Shown here: piece after piece, positions 25,459-34,297 of the stretch
How positions within the stretch are numbered: the stretch's first letter is position 1
Layout of the letters: every line of letters begins with the position of its first letter
Origin: Ruminococcus bromii
Lineage (GTDB): Bacteria > Bacillota > Clostridia > Oscillospirales > Acutalibacteraceae
Assembly: GCF_002834225.1 (NCBI RefSeq)
Contig: NZ_NNSR01000026.1
Coordinates: forward strand, 1-64,000
DNA length: 64,000 nucleotides
Direction of reading: 5' to 3'
Made by a program: the position numbers and the translations under genes
The notes under the pieces: generated by a model
Seen by the model: the letters and a program-made list of their open reading frames with translations, nothing else
Database searches by the model: none
What the model was told of the DNA's origin: nothing

Positions 25459-25602
25459 AATCCTTACCTTTCAAACTTGAAATTTGCAAATCATTGCATA
25501 TACAACAATGATAGCACAATTTTGGCATTATTACAATAAATTGCAAACGAAAATATTGATTTTAAATAAAAAAGTTTGTAACGGTGTAACAGAGATTTTA
25601 TT

Positions 25603-25640
25603 ATAAAAAAACAAGTGACAGCCGAAACTGCCACTTGAAA
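25603..25640 (-). terminator. Terminator of the GT operon
   Basis: CAAGTGACAG (25612-25621) pairs with CTGCCACTTG (25628-25637) with one mismatch. On the minus strand it is followed by a T run (25603-25611). Confidence 0.7.
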
Positions 25641-25645
25641 AAATT

Positions 25646-27253
25646 TTATACCGTTGTCTGTTCAGCTATGTGTTTCCCGGGCTTTTTCAATGAATCGAGA
25701 AAAGCCTTTGCGGTATCCATACCGTCAACCATAAGCAGTATAAACAGCGGCGTCATATTAAACAGATATCTTGACCTTGTTTCCCATAACAGGAAGAATA
25801 AAAATGCCGAAAATACAATTCCTTTGAGTAACAGCATTTCGTCAACTTCGGGTCTGACAAGAGTTTTAAGTGCCGAAATACAAATCATCAGCAGAATGAA
25901 CATCTGCAAGGCTGAGCTGTAATTTTGGAAGGCCTTGTTATACTTTCCGTTGATATGCAGAAAATCCATAAGAATATTATCATTTTTCGGTTTTTGGTTA
26001 TGATACGAAATGTAATATGTGCCGTCCTGCCATGTCCATACCGCTTTCTTTACCATATGATTATACAGACCGTCAATTTTATATTTCTTTACTCTTTCCT
26101 TGATAACCTTAACATTAGCGTCCTGCTTTTCTTGCTTTGAGTGGAATGAACGGGTGTAATAGTCATCGTGTTCATCGTATTTGCCAAGACCCTTAAGCCC
26201 CATCATAATCCAGTGAGTTACGGGGTACTCATACTCTTCATATTGCTGCTTTGTAATCGGATTGACAGCGTCAACGGCGGTATTGTAAGCAAATCCAATC
26301 GCACCGAATCCTGCCGTAAACACAAGTATAAGACAAATCGCTCTTTTTAATCTGAATTTCAAGAAAAGCAGTACAACCCCAACCGCAAACAGAATAATAA
26401 TACTGCCCTTTACTTTGTATCCGAGGAAAACCAACGCACCCGCAGCACAAAGCTTTGCACACATACTTTTTCTGTGGTCACCCTGAAATGCGGAAACCAT
26501 GAGATATACCGCTCCGATAAGAAACGGCATCGACATCGAATCACTGTAATAGTAGGGCAGATATGTGAGATAGGGCAAAAACAATGCGCAAAAAGCAAGT
26601 ACAAATACAGCCTTTCTGTTGCCGAAAAGTCTTTTTGCTGTAAATGCTGTCAGTATTACGGAAATGTTAATTGCAAAAATATTTACAACAACAGGTGCAA
26701 ATTCAACAAAATGACCGGATATAAGGTAACTTAATCTTCCGACAAGCGATACAATCAAAAGTAACGCCATATTATTCGGATATCTTATAAGGTATTGATA
26801 ATTGCGTGCATAATCCTGTTCAATGAGGTCGAAATTGCCATGACTTGAAAAATACATAGCATATCTTCTGATGTTATGCAGGTCGGCAACAGGTTCAAAA
26901 TCGGTAAGCATAGCAAAAATAAATTCAGCTATCAGAAGAATGCCGCAACCGATAAAAATAATCCTCTTAGTGTTTATATCGGTCAATTCAAATTTTGCTT
27001 TTGTTTTAATTCTTTTGCACCTTTTATTGCTTTTATCGGCGGTGTAATAAAAATAGAATGCACATATACCGACTGTCAGGACTGCGAAAATCAAAAGAAT
27101 GAACATTTTTGAAAACGAATCAAATCTTCTGTCAACTTTTCCGTCAAAGCCTATAACAATAATGTTGATAAAAAGAAAAATGAAACATACCGAAAACAAT
27201 CCGCCGAAAATTCTCGTCAGGACTTTTGCAAATTTATTACTGTTCATTGTCAT
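25646..27253 (-). CDS. GT39/PMT-like polytopic glycosyltransferase
   Basis: A hydrophobic protein of about 535 residues with ten or more membrane segments. An extracytoplasmic loop after the second helix region (FEPVADLHNIRRYAMYFSSHG) and RYPNNMALLL fit GT-C enzymes that use polyprenyl-phosphate sugars. ATG at 27253 or 27247 is preferred over more upstream codons. All candidate starts overlap the 3' end of the GT2 gene and lack a good ribosome site, so translational coupling is likely. Paired with the GT2, it would take sugar from the lipid carrier made by that enzyme and add it to a surface glycan or protein. Confidence 0.8.
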   Translation of the reverse strand: MTMNSNKFAKVLTRIFGGLFSVCFIFLFINIIVIGFDGKVDRRFDSFSKMFILLIFAVLTVGICAFYFYYTADKSNKRCKRIKTKAKFELTDINTKRIIFIGCGILLIAEFIFAMLTDFEPVADLHNIRRYAMYFSSHGNFDLIEQDYARNYQYLIRYPNNMALLLIVSLVGRLSYLISGHFVEFAPVVVNIFAINISVILTAFTAKRLFGNRKAVFVLAFCALFLPYLTYLPYYYSDSMSMPFLIGAVYLMVSAFQGDHRKSMCAKLCAAGALVFLGYKVKGSIIILFAVGVVLLFLKFRLKRAICLILVFTAGFGAIGFAYNTAVDAVNPITKQQYEEYEYPVTHWIMMGLKGLGKYDEHDDYYTRSFHSKQEKQDANVKVIKERVKKYKIDGLYNHMVKKAVWTWQDGTYYISYHNQKPKNDNILMDFLHINGKYNKAFQNYSSALQMFILLMICISALKTLVRPEVDEMLLLKGIVFSAFLFFLLWETRSRYLFNMTPLFILLMVDGMDTAKAFLDSLKKPGKHIAEQTTV

Positions 27254-28190
27254 CAAGCACTTTGTCAACAATAAATCGCGGTCTGCGCTTTGTTTCCATA
27301 TAAATCTTTCCGATGTATTCGCCGATTACACCGATAGCAAGAAGCTGAAGACCGCCGATTGCCCAGATTGAGCACAAAAGGCTTGACCAGCCGCTTACAG
27401 TCCAGCCGCAGAAGAAGCTTACAAGCGAGTAGATAATCATAATAAGACTGATGCCGAACACGATTCCACCGAGCCATGTAATCATTCTGATAGGCTGAAT
27501 GCTTAGCGATGTAATGCCCTCCCAAGCAAGAGCGAGCATCTTCTTGAGCGGATATTTGCTTTCTCCCGCAAGTCTTTCGGAACGCTCATATGTTACGATA
27601 TCAGATTTGAAGCCAATCATCGGAACCATACCGCGAAGGAAGATATTCGTTTCCTTGTATAACGAAAAAGCATTCAGCGCCCTTTTGCTCATAAGTCTGA
27701 AATCAGCGTGGTTAAAAATAACCTTTGCACCCATATGGTTAAGAATTTTGTAGAATCCTTCTGCGGTAAATCTCTTGAAAAATGTGTCTGTTTCTCTCTT
27801 GGAACGAACACCGTAAACCACATCGCAGCCGTCTTCGTACTTTGCAACCATTTCATCAAATGTATTGATATCATCCTGAAGGTCTGCGTCAATTGAAATA
27901 ACAGCATCAGCCTTGTCTTTAAGAGTCATAAGACCGCAGAGAAGCGCGTTCTGATGACCTCTGTTTCTTGAAAGCTTGATACCCTGAAAAACAGGATTTT
28001 CCGTATGCAGCTCCGAAATAATCTCCCATGTTCTGTCCTTTGAACCGTCATCAATAAACACAATGCGGCTGTCAGCAGAAATCTTACCCTCTGACATCAT
28101 TGTGCTGTATTTGTTCAACAGCTTTCCTGCCGAATCTCTTAAAACCTCTTCTTCGTTATAGCAGGGTATAGCCAGATATAACTTAGTCAT
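27237..28190 (-). CDS. GT2 glycosyltransferase, GtrB/dolichyl-phosphate mannose synthase-like
   Basis: A 317-residue enzyme with an N-terminal GT-A domain (LAIPCYNEEEVL at residues 6-17, FIDDGSKDRTW at 45-55, and the metal-binding DADLQDD at 101-107). Two C-terminal membrane helices (about 230-255 and 265-292) follow. This layout belongs to enzymes that transfer a sugar from a nucleotide donor to undecaprenyl phosphate on the cytoplasmic side. It starts after GGGAGG and overlaps the downstream GT39-like gene by about 17 bp. A strong promoter lies upstream. Confidence 0.93.
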   Translation of the reverse strand: MTKLYLAIPCYNEEEVLRDSAGKLLNKYSTMMSEGKISADSRIVFIDDGSKDRTWEIISELHTENPVFQGIKLSRNRGHQNALLCGLMTLKDKADAVISIDADLQDDINTFDEMVAKYEDGCDVVYGVRSKRETDTFFKRFTAEGFYKILNHMGAKVIFNHADFRLMSKRALNAFSLYKETNIFLRGMVPMIGFKSDIVTYERSERLAGESKYPLKKMLALAWEGITSLSIQPIRMITWLGGIVFGISLIMIIYSLVSFFCGWTVSGWSSLLCSIWAIGGLQLLAIGVIGEYIGKIYMETKRRPRFIVDKVLDDNEQ

Positions 28191-28271
28191 ATAAAATATC
28201 CTCCCGAAAAATTGTCACTTATGTAGCTTGTCACAAGACAGACGAAAAAATCTGCCTTCTATCCGAGGTTA

Positions 28272-28300
28272 ATTATAAGACCATATATTTTAAAAGTCAA
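28272..28300 (-). promoter_or_regulatory. Sigma-A promoter of the GT operon
   Basis: On the minus strand TTGACT (28300-28295), 17-bp spacer, TATAAT (28277-28272). The divergent gap 28191-28537 holds this and the pfkA promoter. Confidence 0.8.
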
Positions 28301-28474
28301 CAAACTTGATTGCTTTGTTACAAAATATTGTTATTTTATCGAAATAGAGAGGTGAAAACAGTATATTTATGAACAAAATCACAGATTTTTGTAACAATGC
28401 TGAAAAATGATTGAATAATATTGTAACGGTTTTGTAATAAAAACTTTTATTTTTTTAAAAATGTGAAAATCCAC

Positions 28475-28503
28475 TTGTAAAGAAAAAATAATTGTATTAT
28501 AAT
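28475..28503 (+). promoter_or_regulatory. Sigma-A promoter of pfkA
   Basis: TTGTAA (28475-28480), 17-bp spacer, TATAAT (28498-28503). The ATG is 35 bp further on. Confidence 0.8.
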
Positions 28504-28537
28504 GTTAGAAGTTAGTAACCTATGGAGGTAGATTATA

Positions 28538-29512
28538 ATGTCACAGACACAGAAATCAATTGCAGTATTAACAAGCGGCGGCGATGCCCCCGGTATGAAT
28601 GCAGCTGTTAGAGCTGTTGTTCGTGCCGGTATAAATAAAGGAATGAAGGTTTACGGTGTTTACCGTGGATATAACGGCTTGCTCAACGGTGATGTTGAGG
28701 AAATGAACCTCAGAAGTGTTTCCGATATCATCGGAAACGGTGGCACAATGCTTTACACGGCAAGAAGCGAAGAGTACGCAACTCCTCAGGGTATTCAGAG
28801 AGCTGCTGATTTTTGCAGAAGCATCGGTGTCAGCGGCGTAGTTGTAATCGGCGGCGACGGTTCGTTCAGAGGTGCCCGTTGTCTTACAAACGCAGGCATT
28901 AACTGTATCGGCGTTCCGGGTACTATAGATAACGACATTGCTTGTTCAGAGTACACAGTTGGCTTTGACACCGCTATGAACACAGCTATTCAGATGGTTG
29001 ACCGTATCCGTGATACAGCACAGTCGCATGACCGTTGCTCTATTGTTGAGGTTATGGGCAGACGCTGCGGTGATATTGCTCTTCAAACAGGTATTGCAAC
29101 AGGTGCAACGGCTATTCTTGTTCCGGAGGTTCAGTACAACATTGAAAGAGATGTAATTGCAAGAATTATCAACACTCAGAAAACAGGCAAAAAACACTTT
29201 ATCGTTGTTGTTGCCGAGGGTGTCGGCGGTGTAAGAGATCTTGCAAAGTATGTTGAACAGCGTCTTGGCATTGAGTCAAGAGCTACAATCCTCGGTCATG
29301 TTCAGCGTGGCGGTTCCCCGACACTTCGTGACAGAGTTGTTGCAAGTGAAATGGGCTTTAAGGCCGTAGAACTTCTTGAGCAGAATATCGGCAACAGAGT
29401 TGTTGCCATGCAGGGTGGAAAGATTGTTGACCTTGACATTAACGAAGCACTTGATATGCCTCGTGTATTTGATGAAGAGCTTTACAAGATTGCAATGACA
29501 ATTTCTATCTGA
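28538..29512 (+). CDS. pfkA: ATP-dependent 6-phosphofructokinase
   Basis: A 324-residue enzyme, close to the bacterial norm of about 320. It phosphorylates fructose 6-phosphate to fructose 1,6-bisphosphate, the committed step of glycolysis. Visible sites are GGDAPGMN (14-21), GGDGS (105-109, the glycine form linked to ATP rather than pyrophosphate use), GTIDND (128-133, catalytic Asp) and EVMGRRCGDIA. TGGAGG precedes the ATG. It has its own promoter and terminator, so is monocistronic. Confidence 0.97.
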   Translation: MSQTQKSIAVLTSGGDAPGMNAAVRAVVRAGINKGMKVYGVYRGYNGLLNGDVEEMNLRSVSDIIGNGGTMLYTARSEEYATPQGIQRAADFCRSIGVSGVVVIGGDGSFRGARCLTNAGINCIGVPGTIDNDIACSEYTVGFDTAMNTAIQMVDRIRDTAQSHDRCSIVEVMGRRCGDIALQTGIATGATAILVPEVQYNIERDVIARIINTQKTGKKHFIVVVAEGVGGVRDLAKYVEQRLGIESRATILGHVQRGGSPTLRDRVVASEMGFKAVELLEQNIGNRVVAMQGGKIVDLDINEALDMPRVFDEELYKIAMTISI

Positions 29513-29534
29513 TTTAAATATCTCAAATTATTTC

Positions 29535-29566
29535 AGGGCGGACATTGTTCGCCCTTTCATTTTTTA
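29535..29566 (+). terminator. Terminator of pfkA
   Basis: AGGGCG (29535-29540) pairs with CGCCCT (29550-29555), extended by inner AC/GT pairing, then TTTCATTTTTT. Confidence 0.8.
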
Positions 29567-29590
29567 ATTTTTCGAAGGGAATAATTCACG

Positions 29591-31246
29591 ATGCTTGAAC
29601 AATCTCAAAAGCTGACTGACGGCTTAATTATCTATTCTGTACTTGTTTCTGACTATGAAAAGCCGGATTTCAAAAATGACGCGCTTGCCGGTGTTCGTGC
29701 CAATTACTTTAATTCAGGCTGCAAGGAGCAAAAAGAGATTACTGAAATTGAGCTTCACGGTATGGAATATAAGATGTCTTGCCTTATGCAAAAGGATGAA
29801 CCGCTTTCTTGGAAGGTGACGAAGGACAGCCTCCCTTATCAGTCCGTAAAAAGGGCGACAGGCGGAGTCTATTCTGTCATTACCTACAATGACAGGGGTA
29901 TTGTATTTAAAAGACAGTTCTTTGATCGCAATCATTCTTGGCTGCGTACAGAATATTTTGACAAAAATATTGCCGATAAGTTGATTACAAGAATTTATCC
30001 CCATAAAGTCAGCGGCATTGTAACGCTTGTAACCGAAGATATTGACGATAACGGTTTAACGACAGTTAAAACCCTTTTTCCCTCCGAAAAGCAGTCTGAA
30101 AACGGTTCAAGAGTTTTGATTTATTCAAATGTCGGTATGCTGTGGTATGATGCGAGCTTTTTGCCGTCAGATATGCAGTTTACAGAGAAAAAATCATATG
30201 GCAACAGCGGATTTGTGTTCAATGATTCCTTATTCAAAGGTGATTTCTCAACGGATAATCCTTATGATTTGATTGCCTGCTCATATCTTTCCGACGCTGA
30301 CATTTTGACAGATATTGATACTGAGAAAAAAGACGGCAAAAAAGATTACTCTGCTTACGATATAATTGAAAAGATTCTTGTTGAAGCACACAAAACAAAT
30401 AAAGATTTGTTCGGTGAAATTATCAGTCATACTTCGGAGGAAAATTTTGAATCTGCAGATATTAAGATTATCAACAATGAAGCGTCGGACGGCAAAATTG
30501 AGTCTGCCGAGGAAAAATCTGCTGATTCTGATATTTTGGCTGATACATCTGTTGACGCCAAAGCTGTTGAACTGCCGAAAGACTCGGAGAATACAGAGAA
30601 TGAGCCTGATGATGTTGACAAAGAGCTTGAATGCCGAACTGCTGACGAGCCGGCAGAAAGCTCGGATGAAATGTCTGTTGGCGAACAGGAAAAGGTTCAT
30701 ATCTGTGTGCCTTTCGGAGATGATGAATCTGCCAAAGAGAATTGTGATGAAAATGCCGAAATTGTAAGTGAGGATGAACCACATTGTGATGTGGTGATTC
30801 TTACTAAATCGGGAAGATATACCTATTTCGGTAATCTTGATGAAAATAATTGCAGAACAGGCAGAGGCAGAACGGTATCGCCTGACGGCTTCACATCCTA
30901 TGAGGGTTATTATCGTGAGGATAAGCGAGAAGGTTTTGGAATCTGCTATTATAACAACGGCAGCATAAATTATGTAGGCAGCTGGACTGATAATTCACGC
31001 AACGGCGGCGGTGTCGGCTACAGATTGAGTGACGGTACAATGCATGCGGGCAAGTGGAACAATAATACTCCTGACGGCTACGGTGCAAGATTTGATAAAG
31101 ACGGCAATCTTATTGATGTGTGCAATTATAAAAACGGTGTGCGTACAGGTAAGAGCGTTTCGTTTGATAACAACGGCAACATAGTGGTTTCTGTCTATGA
31201 GAATGGGGAAAAGGTTTCCGAATTTCTTATTGATACAGAGGTGTAA
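29591..31246 (+). CDS. MORN-repeat protein with acidic linker
   Basis: A 551-residue protein without a signal peptide. Residues about 1-230 form an unrecognised domain, and about 245-395 are a Ser/Asp/Glu-rich, low-complexity linker. Residues about 405-530 carry five or so MORN-type repeats (GRYTYFGNLDENNCRTGRG, YEGYYREDKREGFGICYY, YVGSWTDNSRNGGGVGYR, HAGKWNNNTPDGYGARF). MORN repeats bind lipids or proteins and often sit at membranes. The MscS-type channel gene begins 2 bp after its stop, so the two are co-transcribed; a role at the membrane beside the channel is inferred. Confidence 0.8.
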   Translation: MLEQSQKLTDGLIIYSVLVSDYEKPDFKNDALAGVRANYFNSGCKEQKEITEIELHGMEYKMSCLMQKDEPLSWKVTKDSLPYQSVKRATGGVYSVITYNDRGIVFKRQFFDRNHSWLRTEYFDKNIADKLITRIYPHKVSGIVTLVTEDIDDNGLTTVKTLFPSEKQSENGSRVLIYSNVGMLWYDASFLPSDMQFTEKKSYGNSGFVFNDSLFKGDFSTDNPYDLIACSYLSDADILTDIDTEKKDGKKDYSAYDIIEKILVEAHKTNKDLFGEIISHTSEENFESADIKIINNEASDGKIESAEEKSADSDILADTSVDAKAVELPKDSENTENEPDDVDKELECRTADEPAESSDEMSVGEQEKVHICVPFGDDESAKENCDENAEIVSEDEPHCDVVILTKSGRYTYFGNLDENNCRTGRGRTVSPDGFTSYEGYYREDKREGFGICYYNNGSINYVGSWTDNSRNGGGVGYRLSDGTMHAGKWNNNTPDGYGARFDKDGNLIDVCNYKNGVRTGKSVSFDNNGNIVVSVYENGEKVSEFLIDTEV

Positions 31247-31248
31247 TT

Positions 31249-32037
31249 ATGAATATAACAGAGGATAAGATGCTTGAATATCTGTCGAAAGCACTTGTAG
31301 TCGTAGCTGTTCTTGTAATCGGCTATGTGATTTCAAGGCTGATTTTGGCTTTGCTCAGAAAAATTCTTGACAGGTCACGAATGGACGGTACAGCCGAAGG
31401 CTTTGTACTGTCGGTTTTAAAGGTAATATTTTATTTTATCGTTGCGGTAACGGCACTTGGTACAATCGGTGTAAATGTTGCTTCACTTATTACGGCACTC
31501 GGTGCTGCAGCCCTTACGGCAGGTCTTGCATTGCAGGATTTGCTGAAAAATGTTGTCAGCGGACTTGTGATTTTGATTAACAAACCCTTTGTTTCGGGAA
31601 ATATTCTTGATTTTGAGGGAGTTAAAGGAACGGTTGAGGAAATCAATATTTTCTCAACAACTGTACATACACTTGATAATAAGCTTGTGACGATTCCTAA
31701 TTCAAGACTTACATCAAACAATGTTGTAAACTGCACAATGGTTGAGCAGAGAAGGGTTGACTGCACTTTCTCAATAAGCTATGATGACGATATTGACAAG
31801 GTGCGAGAGATAATTCTCAACCTTATATCAACTAATGAGATGATTTTAAAAGACCCCGAACCTACCGTGAGAGTCGGTGAGCATCTTGACAGCGGAGTGC
31901 AGATTAAAGTTTTTGCGTGGGCAAGCCCTGATGATTACTACGAGGTTTATTTCTTCCTGCAAGAAAATGTCAAGAAAGAGTTTGATAAAAACGGCATCAC
32001 AATTCCGTACCCTCATCTTGTTATTGCCAAAGATTAA
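31249..32037 (+). CDS. MscS-family mechanosensitive ion channel
   Basis: A 262-residue small-conductance channel with three membrane helices. The pore-lining third helix is the Gly/Ala-rich TALGAAALTAGLALQDLLKNVVSGLVIL (about residues 83-110). The cytoplasmic beta domain follows (INKPFVSGNILDF...GTVEEINIFSTTVHTLDNKLVTIPNSRL) and then the alpha/beta end. It opens on membrane tension to release solutes during osmotic downshock. It is the second gene of the MORN-MscS unit. Confidence 0.95.
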   Translation: MNITEDKMLEYLSKALVVVAVLVIGYVISRLILALLRKILDRSRMDGTAEGFVLSVLKVIFYFIVAVTALGTIGVNVASLITALGAAALTAGLALQDLLKNVVSGLVILINKPFVSGNILDFEGVKGTVEEINIFSTTVHTLDNKLVTIPNSRLTSNNVVNCTMVEQRRVDCTFSISYDDDIDKVREIILNLISTNEMILKDPEPTVRVGEHLDSGVQIKVFAWASPDDYYEVYFFLQENVKKEFDKNGITIPYPHLVIAKD

Positions 32038-32135
32038 AATTATTAAATTTCAAATTAAATATTACGAAAAATTCCGTAAATAATAATGGTACTGTTAATT
32101 CAGTGCCATTTTATTTTTTATAAGGATTGATTAGT

Positions 32136-32459
32136 GTGAAAAAAATTTTAGGCTTAGTTGCCGTAGCTTTAATTTCAGCATCTCTTATTACAGGTTGCGG
32201 CAATGATAAAAACGACAGTATGGCTGACACAACAAGTCAGACTTCACAAACATCAAATACGCAGGAAGCTTCCAAAAGTATGACTGAAAGCGGAGAAGTT
32301 TCAGATTCGGACGGTTTCATCGGTAACGAAGAAAATGAAACAGGAAATTCGGGTTCGGATATTATGGACGATATTGAGGACGGAATTGACGATATTATGG
32401 GTGACGGAGATAATAATAACTCTGATACTGTCACCAATCCCTCAGATACTGTTTTATAA
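32136..32459 (+). CDS. Small acidic lipoprotein
   Basis: The start is taken as GTG at 32136, 8 bp after AAGGA, because it begins a standard lipoprotein signal (MKKILGLVAVALISASLITGC, in two parts LITG and Cys21). The rest, about 86 residues, is Ser/Thr/Asp/Glu-rich with repeats DDIEDGIDDIMGDGDNN and no recognisable fold, so it is probably disordered. Function unknown. It converges on sigE and shares a terminator with it. Confidence 0.7.
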   Translation: MKKILGLVAVALISASLITGCGNDKNDSMADTTSQTSQTSNTQEASKSMTESGEVSDSDGFIGNEENETGNSGSDIMDDIEDGIDDIMGDGDNNNSDTVTNPSDTVL

Positions 32460-32460
32460 A

Positions 32461-32503
32461 AAAACGGGAGCAGCAGGACAAACTGCCTGCTGCTCCCGTT
32501 TTT
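32461..32503. terminator. Strong bidirectional terminator
   Basis: AAAACGGGAGCAGCAGG (32461-32477) pairs with CCTGCTGCTCCCGTTTT (32486-32502). It serves the lipoprotein and sigE genes. Confidence 0.92.
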
Positions 32504-32543
32504 AATGCAAAATATTTTGTTGGTTCGGGCTTTCGACAAAAAA

Positions 32544-33245
32544 TCATACTGCCTTGTCAAGATCATTCTTTAATTGACGGATAATCTTCTTTTCAAGTCT
32601 TGATATGTAGGATTGTGAAATTCCAAGCTTGTCGGCAACCTGTTTTTGCGTGTGCTCTTTTCGTCCGTTCAGTCCGAACCGCAATTCCATAATAAGACAT
32701 TCACGGTCGCGAAGCTTTGAAACCGCCTGTAAAACCAAACTTTTTTCAAGCTCACATTCAATATTTCTGTTTACCGTATCCGGATCGCTCCCCAGAACAT
32801 CACATAAAAGCAGTTCGTTGCCGTCCCAGTCGGTGTTCAGCGGTTCATCAATTGAAACCTCGTTCCTTAACTGCGATGATTTTCGTAAAAACATAAGGAT
32901 TTCATTTTCAATACATCTTGATGCGTAGGTTGCCAGTTTAATATTCTTCTCCGGAGAAAATGTGTTTACAGCCTTAATAAGTCCAATTGTGCCTATTGAA
33001 ATTAAGTCTTCTGCATTTGCGTTCGGAGTTTCAAATTTTTTTGCAATATAAACCACAAGTCTTAAATTGTGAACTATCAGCGGTTCTCTCGCCTTGTTGT
33101 CACCGTTTGCAATTTTCTGCATAATCAGCTGTTCTTCCTCCTTTGACAACGGCGGAGGAAGAGTTTCACTGCCGTTAATGTAAAAAATTTCATTTTCAAC
33201 AACCAATGCAAAGCGGATTTTTTGAATTACCTTCATAAGAAACAT
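32544..33245 (-). CDS. sigE: Sporulation sigma factor SigE (pro-sigma-E)
   Basis: A 233-residue sigma-70 family factor for early mother-cell transcription. The N-terminal pro-sequence ends near [14 protein letters not shown], matching the region where Bacillus pro-sigma-E is cut. Region 2 ([30 protein letters not shown].., [15 protein letters not shown]) and region 4 ([21 protein letters not shown]) are clear. It follows spoIIGA by 10 bp and starts after AGGAG, so the protease and its substrate are co-expressed. In many Firmicutes sigG follows directly; here a terminator and a convergent lipoprotein gene follow instead. Confidence 0.96.
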   Translation of the reverse strand: MFLMKVIQKIRFALVVENEIFYINGSETLPPPLSKEEEQLIMQKIANGDNKAREPLIVHNLRLVVYIAKKFETPNANAEDLISIGTIGLIKAVNTFSPEKNIKLATYASRCIENEILMFLRKSSQLRNEVSIDEPLNTDWDGNELLLCDVLGSDPDTVNRNIECELEKSLVLQAVSKLRDRECLIMELRFGLNGRKEHTQKQVADKLGISQSYISRLEKKIIRQLKNDLDKAV

Positions 33246-33255
33246 AGCACTACTC

Positions 33256-34059
33256 CTATTCTGTCAATTTTAAAAGCTCGTATGGGATAATTGCCTCAAC
33301 ATCTCCTTTCAAAACATTATCACATATGCCTATGTAAATATTGTTATCAATTTTCCTGCCGTCAATTTTAACCTCATCGGGAGGAAATCCCTTTACAATT
33401 CCGTTTCCGCCAAGGCTTTCAAAGGGAATAACCCTTGTTTTAGTTTCACTCGGAACGAATCCGTCAAAGAGTTTTCTTTCTGCAACAATAACATAATTTC
33501 CCGAAAACGGTTCAGTAAGATTACATCCCGTATCAGCTTTTGCCGAAAAGAAAAAGACTTTTTCATTCACCTTGATTTCAACTTTGCAAATATCTGAGCT
33601 GTTACCGCTCTTCGTCAATATTTTCACCAATCTGAGAATATAATAACAGACAAGAGTTAAAATAATCAGGAGGACGGGCGAAATGTTAAAATACACTATG
33701 TCATTATATACTTCCATGCCTTTTGGTTTGAAGGCGTTGTATAGAAATAACATAATCCCGCAAAAAGAAAACGACAGAGAAAGAAAAACGGCGGTTCTCT
33801 TAATAAACTTTTTAGGCGGAGCTTTGCCAAATGCAAAAAATACAATCGCAGCAGCACATAAAATATCAATAGGTATGTTCAGAATGAACGGCAGAGGGGG
33901 AAGAAGTGCAATCAAGCTTTGCACTCCCCCGAAAAGTGAGGCAAAAAGCATTCTTTTAAATGAAGTATTGATGCAAAGTGCTTTTTTGGTGCATAAAATG
34001 AGTATGAAATCAATGAAAATATTCACCGTAAAAAGTACATCTATGTAAACGGATTTCAT
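33256..34059 (-). CDS. spoIIGA: Sigma-E processing aspartic peptidase SpoIIGA
   Basis: A 267-residue protein with five membrane helices in the first 150 residues and a C-terminal cytoplasmic aspartic-protease domain. The active-site motif is ADTGCNL (catalytic Asp176). It dimerises in the septal membrane and removes the pro-sequence of SigE after the forespore signal arrives. The ribosome site is AGGGGGTG. The upstream promoter has the wide -35/-10 spacing also known for Bacillus spoIIG. Confidence 0.95.
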   Translation of the reverse strand: MKSVYIDVLFTVNIFIDFILILCTKKALCINTSFKRMLFASLFGGVQSLIALLPPLPFILNIPIDILCAAAIVFFAFGKAPPKKFIKRTAVFLSLSFSFCGIMLFLYNAFKPKGMEVYNDIVYFNISPVLLIILTLVCYYILRLVKILTKSGNSSDICKVEIKVNEKVFFFSAKADTGCNLTEPFSGNYVIVAERKLFDGFVPSETKTRVIPFESLGGNGIVKGFPPDEVKIDGRKIDNNIYIGICDNVLKGDVEAIIPYELLKLTE

Positions 34060-34090
34060 TTTGCACCCCCTGAGAGTGTTTCGTTTAGTG

Positions 34091-34126
34091 ATATTATCTC
34101 ATAAGCAGAAAATAATTATTGTCAAA
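34091..34126 (-). promoter_or_regulatory. Probable Spo0A-type spoIIG promoter
   Basis: On the minus strand TTGACA (34125-34120) and GATAAT (34098-34093) are 21 bp apart, or 22-23 bp if an overlapping hexamer is used; Bacillus spoIIG has 22. TGTCAAA (34120-34126, + strand) matches the 0A-box core TGTCGAA in six of seven positions and overlaps the -35 box. Confidence 0.5.
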
Positions 34127-34147
34127 ATATGGTCAGGAGGAAAAATA

Positions 34148-34234
34148 TTGCTTGCAGGTTTTATAATCGGCTTATTTGTCGGAGGAATTATCGGAGTAAG
34201 TGTAATGTGTCTTTTGTATTACACGAGGGATTGA
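34148..34234 (+). CDS. 28-residue membrane peptide, DUF3789-like
   Basis: A short frame, TTG at 34148 to TGA at 34232-34234, preceded by AGGAGG (34135-34140) at 7 bp. The product reads LAGFIIGLFVGGIIGVSVMC then LLYYTRD: a single glycine-zipper-like membrane helix with a short charged tail. The pattern matches the small DUF3789-type peptides of Clostridia. The strong ribosome site and the terminator just after it support a real gene. Function unknown. It is divergent from spoIIGA. Confidence 0.65.
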   Translation: MLAGFIIGLFVGGIIGVSVMCLLYYTRD

Positions 34235-34240
34235 CAAAAG

Positions 34241-34276
34241 AAAAGCGTGCAGTCTGAAATAAACTGCACGCTTTTT
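34241..34276. terminator. Bidirectional terminator
   Basis: AAAAGCGTGCAGT (34241-34253) pairs with ACTGCACGCTTTT (34263-34275), with T runs on both strands. It lies between the small peptide gene and the minus-strand DegV gene. Confidence 0.9.
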
Positions 34277-34297
34277 GCATATTTTATTGTATTTTGA

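Noticed and set aside
28191-28537. Riboswitch before pfkA or the GT operon
   Set aside because: The gap is explained by two divergent promoters with short leaders; no conserved aptamer-like structure was seen.
30366-30767. Long overlapping open frames on both strands in the MORN gene
   Set aside because: They are by-products of the low-complexity acidic linker; the MORN frame has the ribosome site and domain pattern.
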